Made by a program: the position numbers and the translations under genes | Assembly: GCA_905221605.1 (NCBI GenBank) | Contig: CAJNDS010000282.1 | Location: 1-48,500 of the forward strand | Direction of reading: 5' to 3' | Origin: Symbiodinium natans | Lineage: Eukaryota > Sar > Dinophyceae > Suessiales > Symbiodiniaceae | Length of the DNA stretch: 48,500 nucleotides | Shown here: piece by piece, positions 1 to 11,054 of the stretch | Numbering within the stretch: the stretch's first letter is position 1 | Layout: every line of letters begins with the position of its first letter | Notes under the pieces: model-generated | Told to the model about the DNA's origin: nothing | The model's database searches: none | Seen by the model: only the letters and a program-made list of their open reading frames with translations

Positions 1-500
1 AGAAAAACAACCGGCGAAGAACATATCCTAAACAATAATGAAATCATATGAAATCCAAAATGTTATTTCGAGTTGTTTTTCAAAAACCTTCCTTTTCTTG
101 GATCGTTTGAACAATTCCATTTCGAAATCATACCCCACACAAAACCATAAGAGATTTCAATACAAACAAAGCTGTCTAGGAACAACCCAATCATGAGCGA
201 CAAATAGTCCAACAAAGTTCGTTTTTTTAACACATCAATATTTTCAAGCGAACAAACAATTTGAGAACTATGGTTCAACGACCATGAATCAAAGATACCA
301 AGAAACAAATCAAATAGATACGGAACTTCGATCGGGTAAAACTTATCTTGGTAATCTATATGGAAAAGCGGAAATGCCACCTCTTTTTATATCTCTTGGC
401 AGCAATGGTTGACGTTTGCATGTTTGTTCTTGAGAGCCCTTGAGTGCTATTTTGAATAACCAGCAACACTCACGAAATGATCATCTAGTCGATTTCCATG
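1..500. other. AT-rich island, no recognised gene
   Basis: This stretch is clearly richer in A and T than the rest of the window and has almost no telomere-like repeat. The longest open frame is on the minus strand (63-380, 105 codons). It is rich in Phe, Leu, Ile and Ser, with no motif I recognise. It could be a foreign or organelle-derived insert, or simply intergenic DNA cut by the window edge. I do not call a gene. Confidence 0.4.
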
Positions 501-831
501 ACCTTCAGTTTGGGGTTTGGGGTGTAGGGTTTAGGGTTTAGGGTTTCGGGTTTAGGGGTACCTAAGCACGCTTCTATCCAATGTTGTCAAGTCCTCTCAA
601 GAAGCCTTCGAATTTCTCCTGTCTCAGGAGTGGGTTTCTCAAGAGTAAGGCCCCTTCCGTGGCAAAGCCCTGAACCCAAAACTCTATACCCCCTAAACTC
701 TAAACCCTACTCTTGGGTAAATGCACTTGAGGCCTTAATCTGGAGACATCTCCAAGAACTTGCTTGAAGAGCACCTGCAGTGAGTAAGCCCGACAATCGG
801 AACCACGGAAAAGGCGTGATCCACTAAACCC

Positions 832-865
832 TAAACCCTAAACCCTAAACCCTAAACCCTAAACC

Positions 866-932
<67 letters not shown>

Positions 933-950
933 ACCCCAAACCCTAAACCC
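832..950 (-). repeat. telomere-like array with CCCTCAA variant block
   Basis: About six CCCTAAA units are followed by about ten CCCTCAA units and then CCCTAAA again. The block of one variant shows local amplification of a mutated unit. The islands on either side (560-660 and 715-815) are open on both strands and cannot be assigned. Confidence 0.85.
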
Positions 951-956
951 TCAAGA

Positions 957-1032
957 CAAAATAAATAGAAATTGTATGTGGTATCATTTTGAGCTTCCCA
1001 AGTTAGTCGTCTAAACAGCTGACAAACAGAGT
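957..1032 (-). repeat. dispersed repeat, copy 1
   Basis: This stretch is the near reverse complement of 3110-3187; both share a run ending in GTCTAAACAGCTGACAA. A third, more diverged copy lies at 4340-4465. The family seems to extend to about 130 bp in the 3062-3187 copy. It is non-coding and probably a short mobile element. Confidence 0.65.
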
Positions 1033-1080
1033 TTCAGGAAATTCATCCAAAGCACCTGGGGTATCATGCGGAATTTCACC

Positions 1081-1347
1081 AGGTTCCAGCCAGCCCCAGT
1101 CCCAGCCCCAGCCCCAGCCCCAGCCCCACAGCCCCACAGCCCCACAGCCCCAGCCCCCCCCCAGCCTCGCCCCAGCCCCAGCCCCAGCCCCAGCCCCAGC
1201 CAGCCCCAGCCCCAGCCCCAGCCCCAGGCTTAGTTCCAGGTTCAGCCCCAGCCCACAGCCCGCCCCAGGGCTTAGCCCCAAGCCCCCAGCCCCAGCCCCA
1301 GCCCCAGCTCCCAGCCCCAGCCCCAGCCCCCAGCCCCAAGCCCCCAC
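1081..1347. repeat. CCCCAGC minisatellite-like tract
   Basis: Degenerate CCCCAGC/CAGCCC units run for about 265 bp. The Gly/Leu/Ala-rich open frames on the minus strand are translations of this simple repeat, not genes. Confidence 0.85.
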
Positions 1348-1424
1348 AATGAAAATGTAATTTCCAAAAGGAAACCCAGGTCAAAAAACCGGTCAAAAAC
1401 GTTTAAGGGACCCCAAACCCTATA

Positions 1425-1700
1425 CAATTCTATAAACCCTAACCCCTAAACCCCTAAACCCCTAAAAACCTAAACCCTAAACCCCTAAACCCTAAACCCT
1501 AAAAACCCCTAAACCCTAAAACCTAAACCCCTAAACCCCTAAAACCCCTCAACCCCTCAACCCCTAAACCCCTAAACCCCTAAACCCCTAAACCCCTAAA
1601 CCCCTAAACCCCTAAACCCCTAAACCCCTAAAACCCTGACCCCTAACCCCTAAACCCTAAACCCTAAACCCTAAACCCTAAACCCTAAACCCTAAACCTG
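1425..1700 (-). repeat. CCCCTAAA/CCCTAAA array
   Basis: This array mixes 8-mer (CCCCTAAA) and 7-mer (CCCTAAA) telomere-like units. It is followed after a 60-bp island by an array of the opposite orientation (1763-1961). Confidence 0.9.
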
Positions 1701-1762
1701 ATCCACCCCAATAGAAAGTTGTTAAGTGCTAGAGAGACCCATCACATTCGGACAGCCTTCAT

Positions 1763-1961
1763 GCATCTGAGAGCCGGGTCTAGGGTTTAGGGGTTTAGGG
1801 GTTTAGGGGTTTAGGGGTTTAGGGGTTTAGGGGTTGAGGGGTTTAGGGGTTTAGGGGTTTAGGGGTTTAGGGGTTTAGGGGTTTAGGGGTTTAGGGGTTT
1901 AGGGGTTTAGGGGTTGAGGGGTTTAGGGGTTTAGGGGTTTAGGGTTTAGGGTTTAGGGTTC
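1763..1961 (+). repeat. TTTAGGGG array
   Basis: Mostly 8-mer TTTAGGGG units with an occasional TTGAGGGG. With 1425-1700 it forms a large inverted pair around a short unique core (about 1700-1762). Confidence 0.9.
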
Positions 1962-2744
1962 ACACGGCCATAACAGCATCACGTCGCGTTGTGGGTGTCA
2001 CGTCCACGCCAGCTTTTATGCCGAACTGGGCGCTAGGATCTCTTTCTACTAGAAACCCGAACATGTTTAGGGTTTTGGGTTAGGGTTACATCCGAGTCTA
2101 TTGCCTTGTTTCGGTCTTGGGAGGTTTTGTAGTTGGAGTTTCTGCAAGAGTTTCGGCTTCAATGAGGTTCCTGGACCGTGGACCCTACAATCCTGAGGTC
2201 AGGAACCTGCCGTGGCTGCAGAGGGACGGGCCGGGACGGGAAGGCTTTTCGGTCATTGCGGGACTCTCCATCGAACCCGGGACTCTCCCCTAGACTCTGA
2301 CCTACCCTAAACCTTAAACGCTAAACCCGTAAGCCTAAATCCCAAACCCCAAACAATCGAGGGAGCCTTCGGAGGGGGGGGGGGGGGGGTGGTGGGGGTC
2401 TGTGTGTTACTGAAGACCCTAAACCCTAAACCTAACCCTAAAACCAACCTAAACCCTAAACCCTAAACCCTAAACCCTAAACCCTAAACCCTAAACCCTA
2501 CATCCCAGCTGCAGCCCAAAGCCTGTTGTGGGGAGTCCGGCGGGTTTAAGCGTACCGAGTCTAGGATTTAGGGTTTAGGGTTTAGTGTTTATAGAAATTG
2601 TATAGGGTTCAGGTCCCAGAAACGTTTTGACCGAAAGTTTTGAACGAACGTTTTGCTTTTTTGGAACTATGTTTCAATTTTTTTGTGGGGGTGGGGGTGA
2701 GGGAATGGGGCCTATTTGCGTTCGGACGTTTGCTTGTAAACAGG

Positions 2745-3058
2745 GGAGAGGGGGGCTGAGGAGGGATGGGAGGGGATGAGGAGGGGATGCGGAGGCGATG
2801 AGGAGGGGATGAGGAAGGGATGAGGAAGGGATGAGGAGGGGATGAGGAGGGGATGCGGAGGAGGAGGAGGATGAGGAGGGGGATGAGCAGGGGATGGGGG
2901 AGGGGATGAGGGATGAGGAGGGGATGAGGAGGGGATGAGGAGGGGATGAGGAGGGAATGAGGGGGGGAGGGGAGAGGTTTAAGTAAATTGAGCAGGGGGG
3001 AGGGGCGGGGGAGGCGGGTGGGCCAAAGGGGCGGGGGAGGGAGGGAGGGGGGGAGGGG
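2745..3058. repeat. GATGAGGAGGG purine-rich minisatellite
   Basis: An about 11-bp unit (GATGAGGAGGG and variants) repeats many times and then grades into G-rich sequence. The strand is almost pure purine and could form triplex or quadruplex DNA. Confidence 0.85.
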
Positions 3059-3061
3059 ACG

Positions 3062-3187
3062 ACGCCAAAGGTTTAAGTAGATTGAGCATTTGGCCTCAGA
3101 CTTATACTCGGCTTGTCAGCTGTTTAGACAAACAACTTGAAAAATTCAGAATGGTACTGCACACAATTTCTATGTATTTTGTCTTGG
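3062..3187 (+). repeat. dispersed repeat, copy 2
   Basis: Longest copy of the family also seen at 957-1032 and 4340-4465, both inverted relative to this one. It begins near GGTTTAAGTAGATTGAGC and ends near TATTTTGTCTT, where telomere-like repeat resumes directly. Confidence 0.6.
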
Positions 3188-4339
3188 GGGTTTAGGGTTC
3201 AGGGTCTGTGGAGCCCTGAGCAGAGCTTCGGGAGTCATCCTGGCCGAGGGTTTAGGGGGGTTTAGGGTTTAGGGTTTAGGGTTTGGGGTTTAGGGTTTAG
3301 GGTTTGGGGTTTTGGGTTTGGGGTTTTGGGTTTAGTTTTTTTTGTTTTTTGGGGGGAGTGAGGGTTCAGGACTTGAGGTCGGTAAAGCGGGGGCTCTAGC
3401 AGCTCGTAGAAAGTGGCATGCAGGCAAGCGGTGCTCAGCGATCCACTCCAGGCTACAGAGTGCGAATTCGATGCAGCACTGGACAAAGCCTTCTTCTGTG
3501 TGTACTTGGGGGTTTAGGGTTTAGGGTTTAGGGTTTAGGGCCTCCTCTCTGCCAGGGCATGGACAGAACCCGAACCCGAGGCCCTAAGCCCTAAACCCTT
3601 ATGCCCTAAACCCCTAAACCCTAAGCCCTAAACCCTAAACCCTAAACCCTACACCCTCAACCCCCCAAACCCTAAATCCAGAGCCCTCCCGACATTCTAA
3701 CACCCCGAAAGCACGGCGTGCCTGCACTTGGGAGGCCCCTGGTCTTACCCTAAACCCTAAACCCTAAACCCTGAACCCTAAACCCTAAAGCCCTAAACCC
3801 TAAACCCTAAACCCTCAACTGTAAGGCCTCCACCCCTCTCAGGACGGCCAGCTCTGTGGCGTCCTCTGGAGGTTTGCCACGTCAGGTTTTAACGGCTTGT
3901 TTGGGCCTTCCTAGGCTCCCAGTTTAGGGTTTAGGGTTTAGGGTTTAGGGTTCAGGGTTTAGGGTTGGGGCTTTATCGTGTTTTACGATTTCTTCGTGGA
4001 GGCTGACGAGTTCATGGGGCTGTAAAAGCAGGCCGGACTCAAGCGATTTAAAGCTTCAGGGATACCAGGGACACTCGTACAAGGGGCCCTTTATGGTTTC
4101 AAGTTTCAAAGTCCCCAAAGAATACCTCTTCCCCCCCCCCCCCATATCGGGCCCCGCCCCATTTCAGGTTGCAAAGACTAAACAGACCAGGTCCCGGGTT
4201 GGGGTGTTCAGCGTCTCGGGTTCTTTTGGGCTGAGTTGGCAGGGTTCAAGATTCATGAAAAGTCTGGGGTTTAAGATTAAACCCTAAACATTCTCTGCTT
4301 TTCTCACAAAGAGCTCATGTCATGTTCGCCCCAAATCCC

Positions 4340-4465
4340 AAACCACCGAAACAAAATCAATGAATTGTCTGTGATATGATTCTGAATCTCCCAGTTAATT
4401 AATGCGCAGTAAATTAGTTCGAAGCGCCTCAAATATTCAATTCACTTAAACCGCTACGTTGCCCC
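4340..4465 (-). repeat. dispersed repeat, copy 3 (diverged)
   Basis: The reverse complement aligns with 3062-3187 at both ends, including the GGTTTAAGTGAATTGA-like start and the ACAAAATCAATG-like end. It is more diverged than the other two copies. Confidence 0.5.
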
Positions 4466-4479
4466 TCCCCCCCCCTCCC

Positions 4480-5040
4480 CCCGAACATTCCAGTGCCTTG
4501 GACACTGCTGGGCAGTATTTCGGCAAAGGGTTGTGTGAAGTCTAAAAAGGCATTGGGCGTGGTGCGGCACGGGCTGCAGACCGTGACGAACGGACCGGAC
4601 AGGCGCCTGGCGGGCACCGAGCAGTGGGGTGGCGGGTGGCGGGCACGTTGCATGGGGTGGCGGGCATGGTCCGGTGTGAGGTGGGTGCCGGGGGGGAACA
4701 CGGCCGGCGTGCAGGGATGCCGCGTTCTGCGGCTATGGTTTCTCTGATTCAAAAGAACGCGCGCTTCGGAGCTGTAGTTCGCAGCCGTGTGTATAGCGAC
4801 TCCAGCTTGTGCACCGGGCGCTGCGGGCTCGGCGTGGCGGGCGCGGGCGCGGCCATATGCCTTGGGTGGGAAGGGGGACTTCAGCCATGGGCCTTTGGGT
4901 CCCAATTCCTGGAGCCCTATGCAATTGTATGCCTTGTGCTGAAACCTCGTTTCTGGAGTGTGTTCAAACTTCAACATCCATTTTAACGTTTAACAGTTGT
5001 GCTGCCTGGCACTGTTGAACATAACCCCTGTCCCATCGCC
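4480..5040. other. GC-rich unique region, no confident gene
   Basis: GC-rich DNA with a short GGTGGCGGGCA-type direct repeat around 4620-4690. Open frames exist on both strands: minus 4429-4977 and plus 4624-4986. Neither has a recognisable domain or matching splice signals, so I leave it uncalled. Confidence 0.3.
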
Positions 5041-5230
5041 CAGGACCCCGCTCGCACCCCACCCCTCCCCCAAGAACCGAAAAACAACCTAAGACCAATT
5101 CGAAACTTTCGGTCAAAAGGGTTTAGGGTTTAGAGTTTAGGGTTTAGGGAACGTGTCGGTCAGGACTTTCTTTCTTTCAAAGATTTCGGTGAATACGTTC
5201 GTTCAACCTTTCGACTGGGGCTCAAACCCG

Positions 5231-5330
5231 AAGGGTCCATGTACCTAAATAGGGACTACTGGGCCTTACAGTCCCTGTATAGGAGGTACTTTAAGACCCA
5301 AGTACTCCCTATTTAGGTACATGGACCCTT
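5231..5330. mobile_element. 100-bp element with 25-bp perfect inverted repeats
   Basis: Bases 5231-5255 are the exact reverse complement of 5306-5330, with a 50-bp spacer. The arms contain CCTAAATAGGGA-type sequence resembling the palindromic elements at 10401, 11055 and 12571. It is too small to encode anything and looks like a MITE-like or introner-like element. Confidence 0.75.
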
Positions 5331-5418
5331 GAGAATTCCTATACAATTTCTAGACAGCAAGTCCGCCGACCCTGGACGACTTTGGGCAGTGTGTTGGAGG
5401 GCTCTGGGGAGGGAACCT

Positions 5419-5510
5419 TGGGTTTAGGGTTTAGGGTTTAGGGTTTAGGGTTTAGGGTTTAGGGTTTAGGGTTTAGGGCTTAGGGTTTAGGGCTTAGGGC
5501 TTAGGGTTGG
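5419..5510 (+). repeat. TTTAGGG array
   Basis: About eleven TTTAGGG units with late GCTTAGG variants. It follows directly on an island (5372-5418) that is open on the plus strand. Confidence 0.9.
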
Positions 5511-5897
5511 GGAGGGGGGGTTTTAAGCCAAGGGGGGTTCCCACCTGCTGCTAAAGGCGGGCGGTGAGAGTCGGGGGTGGGGGTGGAGGGGGGGGGGGGG
5601 GAACTCAAGAGGTCAAGGGTGCGGATGTGGAAACCATAAACCCTAAACCCTAAACCCTAAATCTAGACCCTAGACCCTAAACCGAAACTAGATTCCCAAC
5701 AAAAACACCTTCCTTACGTTCGCTCAAAACGTTTGCGTCTAAACGTGTCGTCAAGACTTTCGTTCAAAACGTTTCGCTCAAAACTCAAATGCGTTTTGGG
5801 ACTCGAACCCTTTACGACCTCCATAAACCCTATAAGCCTTAAAACCCAAACCCATTAAATGATTAAATGTTAACCATAAACCCGCTGGCAGACCTTC

Positions 5898-6080
5898 TCA
5901 GACCCCTGGGCGGATCCAAAAAGTCGACCCAAGAAGTAACCTACACTGCTGTCGGGTCAGTTTTGGGAACCCTTCAGGAAATCCCTCAAAACTCCCTAAA
6001 CCCTGAACCCTCTACACCCCTAAGCCCTAAACCCTAAACCCTAAACGCCTACTACTTTTTGGATCCTCCCAAAGGGCCGG
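5898..6080. mobile_element. family II element (GGATCC-AAAAAG ends) with telomere-like core
   Basis: The left end reads GGCGGATCCAAAAAG and the right end is the inverse of GGGAGGATCCAAAAAGTAG. Related copies lie at 21817-22011, 25338-25434 and 47938-48097. The interior of this copy holds CCCTAAA repeat just inside the right end, so a telomere-like array has entered or replaced part of the element. Confidence 0.55.
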
Positions 6081-6164
6081 GTTGTCACCCCCAAGTAGCC
6101 GCCTCGTCCTGGTGAGCTGAGGCTCCGGTGGCAGATGGAAGGATGTTAAAACCTGTCGCGGGGG

Positions 6165-9100
6165 GAAGGTTTAGGGTTTAGGGTTTAGGGTTTAGGGTTT
6201 AGGGTTTAGGGTTTAGGGTTTAGGGTTTAGGGGTTAGGGTGTAGGGCCTAGGGTCTAAGGTTTAGGGTTGAGGTTGCGCGCTGAACCCTCTCCGTTTCAA
6301 ATCGTTTGGGATTCTAGCTCTGTTGCAGACTGGAGCTTGGGACTATTTCAGTTTTCGTCCGCAAGTGGATCTGGAGAAACAGTTCGTTAATCTTGGCATA
6401 GGGAGGCTAGGACTAGCCTCAGGCCGGCACCCCAAAAACAACAAATACTAGTCCTGGCCACAAATTTATTGTAGGTTTTGTGTTCGGATTTCTTGGGATC
6501 TGGGTAGTTGCCTAAATTACGGTCCCTTTTTCGGCACCCAGTAAAAGGCGGCGCCCTTTAAAGAGGGAGCCCCAAAAGGGGGACCCTAATTTAGTGAACT
6601 AGCCAACAACACAACTCCTAGCTCCCGTATGTTTCAGGGTCCCTATATACCCCAGTAGCCCCGAAATAGCCCCTAAATAAACCCCTAAGGTTCCCTTAGA
6701 AGGGTCCCTCCTTTAGCCCCTTGACATGTGGAGAACCCTAAACCCTAAACCCTAAACCCTAAACCCTAAACCCTAAACGCTAAACCCTAAACCCTAAACC
6801 CTAAGCCCTAAACCCTAAACCCTAAACCCTAAACCCTAAACCCTAAACCCTAAACCCTAAACCCTAAACCCTAAACCCTAAACCCTAAATCCCATGCCTT
6901 TGCTCTTCTTTTAGCCTCCTCCTGGCACGCGGCCGAGATCTCGCGCCCATCTCCTGCCGCAGCTTCAGCCTTCTCGCAAGGATCCTGGGTGGCTAAACAA
7001 AAGGGATTTAAGTTTAGGGTTTAGGGTTTAGGGTTTAGGGTTTAGGGTTTGGGGTTTAGGGTTTAGGGTTTAGGGTGTAGGGGTTTAGGGGTTTGGGGGT
7101 TTAGGGTTTAGGGGTTTAGGGTTTATGGTTTAGGGATTTATGGATCGGGGCCTTGATAGTTAGAGTAGTTTTTTATTTTATATATTTTTTTTTTTGGGGG
7201 GGGGGGGTATTTTAGTACATTTATATGCGAACCATAAGGGAATACTTCTCGTCATCATTTCGACCCCGGTAGTACGCGGGATTTGGCCTTCAGTGCTTTT
7301 GAGTATGTATGCCTTAGGTGATCCTGATGTAGCTACCAAGGCTGCCAAAACCTTCATAGCTTGACTGCTTCATTGGTCAGGGTTCCTGGGTTTTGCTTTG
7401 AGGCTCAGACCCTTAGCCCGTGGTCCAGGAGCCTCTGAAACCCGAAGCCCCAAACCCTGAACCGGGTAGTTGGGCTGAACTCGCTGAACCCCCCAAATGC
7501 GCTCGTTTCACAAATTATTTTATCTGGCTGGTTCTTAGTAGGGAATGGGGAAGGCGCTAATTCCCTCACCGCCTCCTAAGAACCAGCGGGTGGTCGCTGC
7601 CCAAACGAAGCGTGCGCTTCGCAGAGGTCTTTCAGAGATGTTGTCGTTCGATGTTCGGACTTGTGAAGGTTTAGGGTTTAGGGTTTGTAGGGTGTATAGG
7701 GCTTATAGGGTTTATCGGGTTTATGGGGTGTAGCGTGAAGGACTTGTGGGTTTCAGGCGCCCTAAACCCTAAACCCTAAACCCTAAACCCTAAACCCTGA
7801 ACCCTGAACCCTGAACCCTAAACCCTTTTGCAGCGACTAAGCCCTGCATGCACGAAGCCATAACTCGCAAACCCTAGTCCTGGCCAGACGGCCCTTTCTC
7901 TTCGGCCCCTTAACGTGTGACCCACCGGCTCCCCCCCAAAACCATCTTCTAAGCAACAACCAGCAAAAGCACTGCACTGTCAAAAAACATCCAAGCAATG
8001 CATACATACATATATATATATACATATGCATATGTAAAAATACAATATATATATATATATTATACATATACAACACATGCTCTATGAGTCCCAACCCCCC
8101 CAAAAAATAAATAACAAAAACAAAAAAACTACCAATCTTGCTTGCGGCCCATGGGCTCTGGGGGGCGTGTGTCTCTGCGCTGGAGCCAGGACTGCCAGTG
8201 CTTCGGGTGTCGGGTGTTGGGTTTGGGGTTTGGGGTTTAGGGTTTAGGGTTTAGGGGTTAGGGTTTAGGGTTTAGGGTTTAGGGTTTAGGGTTTAGGGAT
8301 GTTCCCCCTTGTACTAACAGTCCTTCATAGGCTTGGGATCCCAACATCCCAAGGGTATAGGGTGTTGGGGCTTAGGGTTTTGCGGTTTTGGGGGGCATGT
8401 GGGAGGCTTTGGGCTTTCCTGTTTTTGAAACCTTAGGCTCCAGTCCGGGCTTGGGGAGTTTAGGGTTTAGGGTTTAGGGTTTAGGGTTTAGGGTTTAGGG
8501 TTTAGGGTTTAGGGTTTAGGGTTTAGGGTTCAGGGTTGCTTACTAAACCCTGTAGAGGTATTCAGTTCAGTGCTGTGTGGCCCCGAACCTGAAAGCTCCG
8601 CCAGCCTGTCACCCTAAACCCTAAACCCTAAGCCCTAAACCCTAAACCCGAAGTTTTCTAAACCCCAAAACTCCCAGCCACCGCGAGACCTTGAAGCCAG
8701 GAGAGGGATCGACTTGAACCCAACTCAGGCCACCACATGCCGATAGCTAGGGCCTGCTCCACCTCCCTGAAAAGCCTCAAGCCTCAAGCCTCAAACCCTA
8801 CACCCTAAACCCTAAAACCGAAACCCTAAACCCTAAACCCTAAACCCTAAACCCTAAACCCTAAACCCTAAACCCTAAACCCTAAACCCTAAACCCTAAA
8901 CCCTAAACCCTAACCCTAAACCCTAAACCCTCAAGCAGCCTGGGGCGGCTCTAGGCCCTCTTTCAGCCATGTCGGCGGCCACTTGCCCTGCAGAGAATGG
9001 GGATGTTTTTTCGGGTTTGGGGTTTAGGGTTTGGGGCTAGGGTTTAGGGTTTAGGGTTTAGGGTTTAGGGTTTAGGGTTTAGGGTTTAGGGTTTAGGGTT

Positions 9101-9350
9101 TAGGGTTTAGGGTTTAGGGTTTAGGGTTTAGGGTTTAGGGTTTAGGGTTTAGGGGTTTGACGGTTTGACGGTTTGAGGGTTGAGGGTTTGAGGGTTTGAG
9201 GGTTGAGGGCTTCGGATAAAGGCCTCAGACGTGAGGGCTTCCGTGTGGGGTTGTAGAGGTTTAGGGGTTGTTGGGTTGAAGGGGTTTAGGCTTTAGGGTT
9301 TTATAGGGTTTAGGGTTTAGAGTTTCCGGTTTAGGGTTTTGATGTAGGGG
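6165..9350. other. alternating arrays and unassigned islands
   Basis: Telomere-like arrays lie at about 6165-6270, 6732-6888, 7013-7140, 7760-7826, 8220-8297, 8455-8536, 8778-8935 and 9005-9155. Between them are unique islands, some with coding character on the plus strand: 6329-6412 after TGTTGCAG (reads TGAWDYFSFRPQVDLEKQF), 7579-7667 (NQRVVAAQTKRALRRGL) and 8938-9015. No family is recognised and several islands are open on both strands. A plus-strand gene is possible but not shown. Confidence 0.25.
7996..8075. repeat. TA-rich microsatellite
   Basis: Runs of TATATA and CATACATA within an otherwise GC-balanced region. A similar tract sits in reductase intron 2 (17990-18070) and another at 40680-40800. 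Confidence 0.85.
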
Positions 9351-9439
9351 GGATGAGAGCAACCGACCTACCCACTAAGTTCGGGAGGGTCCTAAACCCA
9401 CTCAAAACCCAATCCCTAAACCCGAAACCCTACACGCTA

Positions 9440-10015
9440 AACCCCCAACCCCCAACCCCACCAACCACCAACCCCCCCAACCCCCCAAGCCCCCGAAGCC
9501 CCCCAAGCCCCCCAAGCCCCCAAGCCCCCCAAGCCCCCCAATCCCCCCCCCCCCCAGCCCCCCAAGCCCCCCCCCAAGCCCCCCCCCCCCCCCCCAGCCC
9601 CCCTCCCCCCAACCAAAGCCCCCCCAAGCCCCCCACCCCAACCCCCCCCCCCAACCCCACCCCCCCCAAACCCCCCCCCCCCAACCCAACCCAACCCCCC
9701 CAACCCAACCCCCCCCACCCCCCCAACCCCACCCCCCCCCCACCCCCCCCCACCCCCCACCCCCCCCCAACCCCACCCCACCCCCCAACCAACCCCCCCC
9801 AACCCCCCCCCCAACCCAACCCCCCCCCCAACCCCAACCCCCCAACCCCCAACCCCCCACCCCCCAACCCCCCCACCCCCCAACCCCCCAACCCCCCCAA
9901 CCCCCCAACCCCCCAACCCCCCAACCCCCCAAACCCCCAACCCCCCCAACCCCCCAACCCTCCAACCCCCCAACCCCCAACCCCCCAACCCCCCAACCCC
10001 CCAACCCCCCAACCC
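9440..10015. repeat. C-rich tract (CCCCCCAAC-like units)
   Basis: About 575 bp of nearly pure C and A, with degenerate units such as CCCCCCAAC, CCCCCAAG and CCCCACC. Proline-rich (plus) and glycine-rich (minus) frames across it are artefacts of the composition. The minus strand carries many runs of four or more G and is a strong quadruplex candidate. It ends about 40 bp from the tRNA gene. Confidence 0.9.
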
Positions 10016-10054
10016 TAACCCTGTCAGCTACTAGTGTTTGGTTGGGCTGGCAAA

Positions 10055-10126
10055 GGGCTGTTCTGGGAATTGAACCCAGGACCTCTCGCACCCGAAGCGA
10101 GAATCACGCCACTAGACCAAACAGCC
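10055..10126 (-). tRNA. tRNA-Pro (anticodon CGG)
   Basis: The 72-nt minus-strand sequence folds as a complete cloverleaf. The acceptor stem pairs GGCTGTT with AACAGCC, followed by discriminator C. The anticodon arm is CTCGC-TTCGGGT-GCGAG, giving anticodon CGG (reads CCG, proline). The T arm is CTGGG-TTCAATT-CCCAG. Internal promoter boxes fit well: A box TGGTCTAGTGG and B box GGTTCAATTCC. There is no intron, and CCA is not encoded. The gene looks intact and functional. Transcription points away from the following unique DNA and toward the C-rich tract. Confidence 0.96.
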
Positions 10127-10400
10127 ACTGGCATTGCTGGCTCACCAAGACAAACCCAAGACAACAGCCAATGCACTGCTGACTCAGAACGACAAACACA
10201 AAGCATGGCTGCTTGTCTTAAACAACTTTGCGAAAAGCACAAGGTGTTGCACAGCTCTCACACACACAAAACATGCCTTGTAGGACTTACAGCCTATGAG
10301 GCACATTGTGAAAATGGTCCCACGCGGTGGTTCTTTCGGAGGCTCGTTTCAGTGCACCCACCGCCGGATGCTCCTTAACCCTGAAACTATAGAGCTCTTC
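10127..10400. other. unique tRNA 5' flank, no gene seen
   Basis: Non-repetitive DNA upstream of the tRNA. The open frame on the plus strand (10034-10378) runs through the tRNA complement and is not credible as a gene. Confidence 0.4.
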
Positions 10401-10492
10401 CTGGGACTCTATTTACCTGCAGTTTAGTAGTAACTACCCTTAGCTAGTAGGTAGATAGAACCCATAAAACTGCAGGTAGAGAGGGTGCCAGG
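10401..10492. mobile_element. family III palindromic element, copy 1
   Basis: Starts CTGGGACTCTATTTACC and ends as its imperfect inverse (GGTAGAGAGGGTGCCAGG). The inner arms contain CTGCAGTTTAGTAG against CATAAAACTGCAG. Copies lie at 11055-11207 (opposite orientation, interrupted) and 12571-12652. Confidence 0.75.
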
Positions 10493-11054
10493 TCGGGCTC
10501 GAGGTTTAGGGTTTAGGGTTTAGGGTTTAGGGTTTAGGGTTTAAGGTTTAGGGTGGCATGAGCCCCTTGAACAAATCTAGACCCCTGCGCTCTCAAGTCT
10601 CTTTGAGCACACTGCTGATGTGTCTTCCCCTAGCCCACCACCGACGACTGCATTGAAATTACGGGAAACTCCTAAACCCTAAACCCGAAAGCCTAAACCC
10701 CAAACCCGAAACCCTAAACCCTAATCTCGAAACCCTAAACCCTCCTGAACCCTGGATTTTGCTGGGGCCTCCGTCCGTATGTTCCACAAGTCCTGATCAA
10801 TACCAGCAGTGAACGATTCCGGGTTCGGGGGTTTTATGGGCTGTTGGGCTTAGGGAAAAGGGGGGGTGGCATGCAGGCCTGCAGGGGCGACAAAGGGATA
10901 TGAGACACGTAGGGGATTTTGTCTGATTATTTTTTTGTGGGGGGGGGGGGGGTTATTAGAGGTTTGGGGTTTAGGGTTTAGGGTTTAGCGTTTGGCGTTT
11001 AGCGTTTAGGGTTTGTTCTTGCAGCTCCTCAACCTAAATCCCATAAAACCCTAT

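Larger units (their letters stand above)
1962..4290 (+). other. unassigned islands, possible plus-strand exons
   Basis: Unique islands between arrays are open on the plus strand. Examples are 1972-2040, 2143-2288 (reads ...RFLDRGPYNPEVRNLPW...), 3840-3914 (after CTCTCAG, reads DGQLCGVLWRFATS) and 3970-4026 (reads FIVFYDFFVEADEFMGL then a stop). They could be exons of one plus-strand gene ending near 4026. No family is recognised, junction phases could not be tested, and some islands are also open on the minus strand. Confidence 0.2.

Noticed and set aside
1003-1396. Gly/Leu/Ala-rich minus-strand frames
   Set aside because: They come from the CCCCAGC minisatellite; no unique protein sequence.
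8690-8760. A tRNA-like or SINE-like sequence (GGTTCAAGTC on the minus strand)
   Set aside because: The T-stem does not pair and no A-box fits.
9353-10018. Proline-rich (plus) and glycine-rich (minus) frames of about 190-229 codons
   Set aside because: They are translations of the C-rich low-complexity tract in several frames at once.
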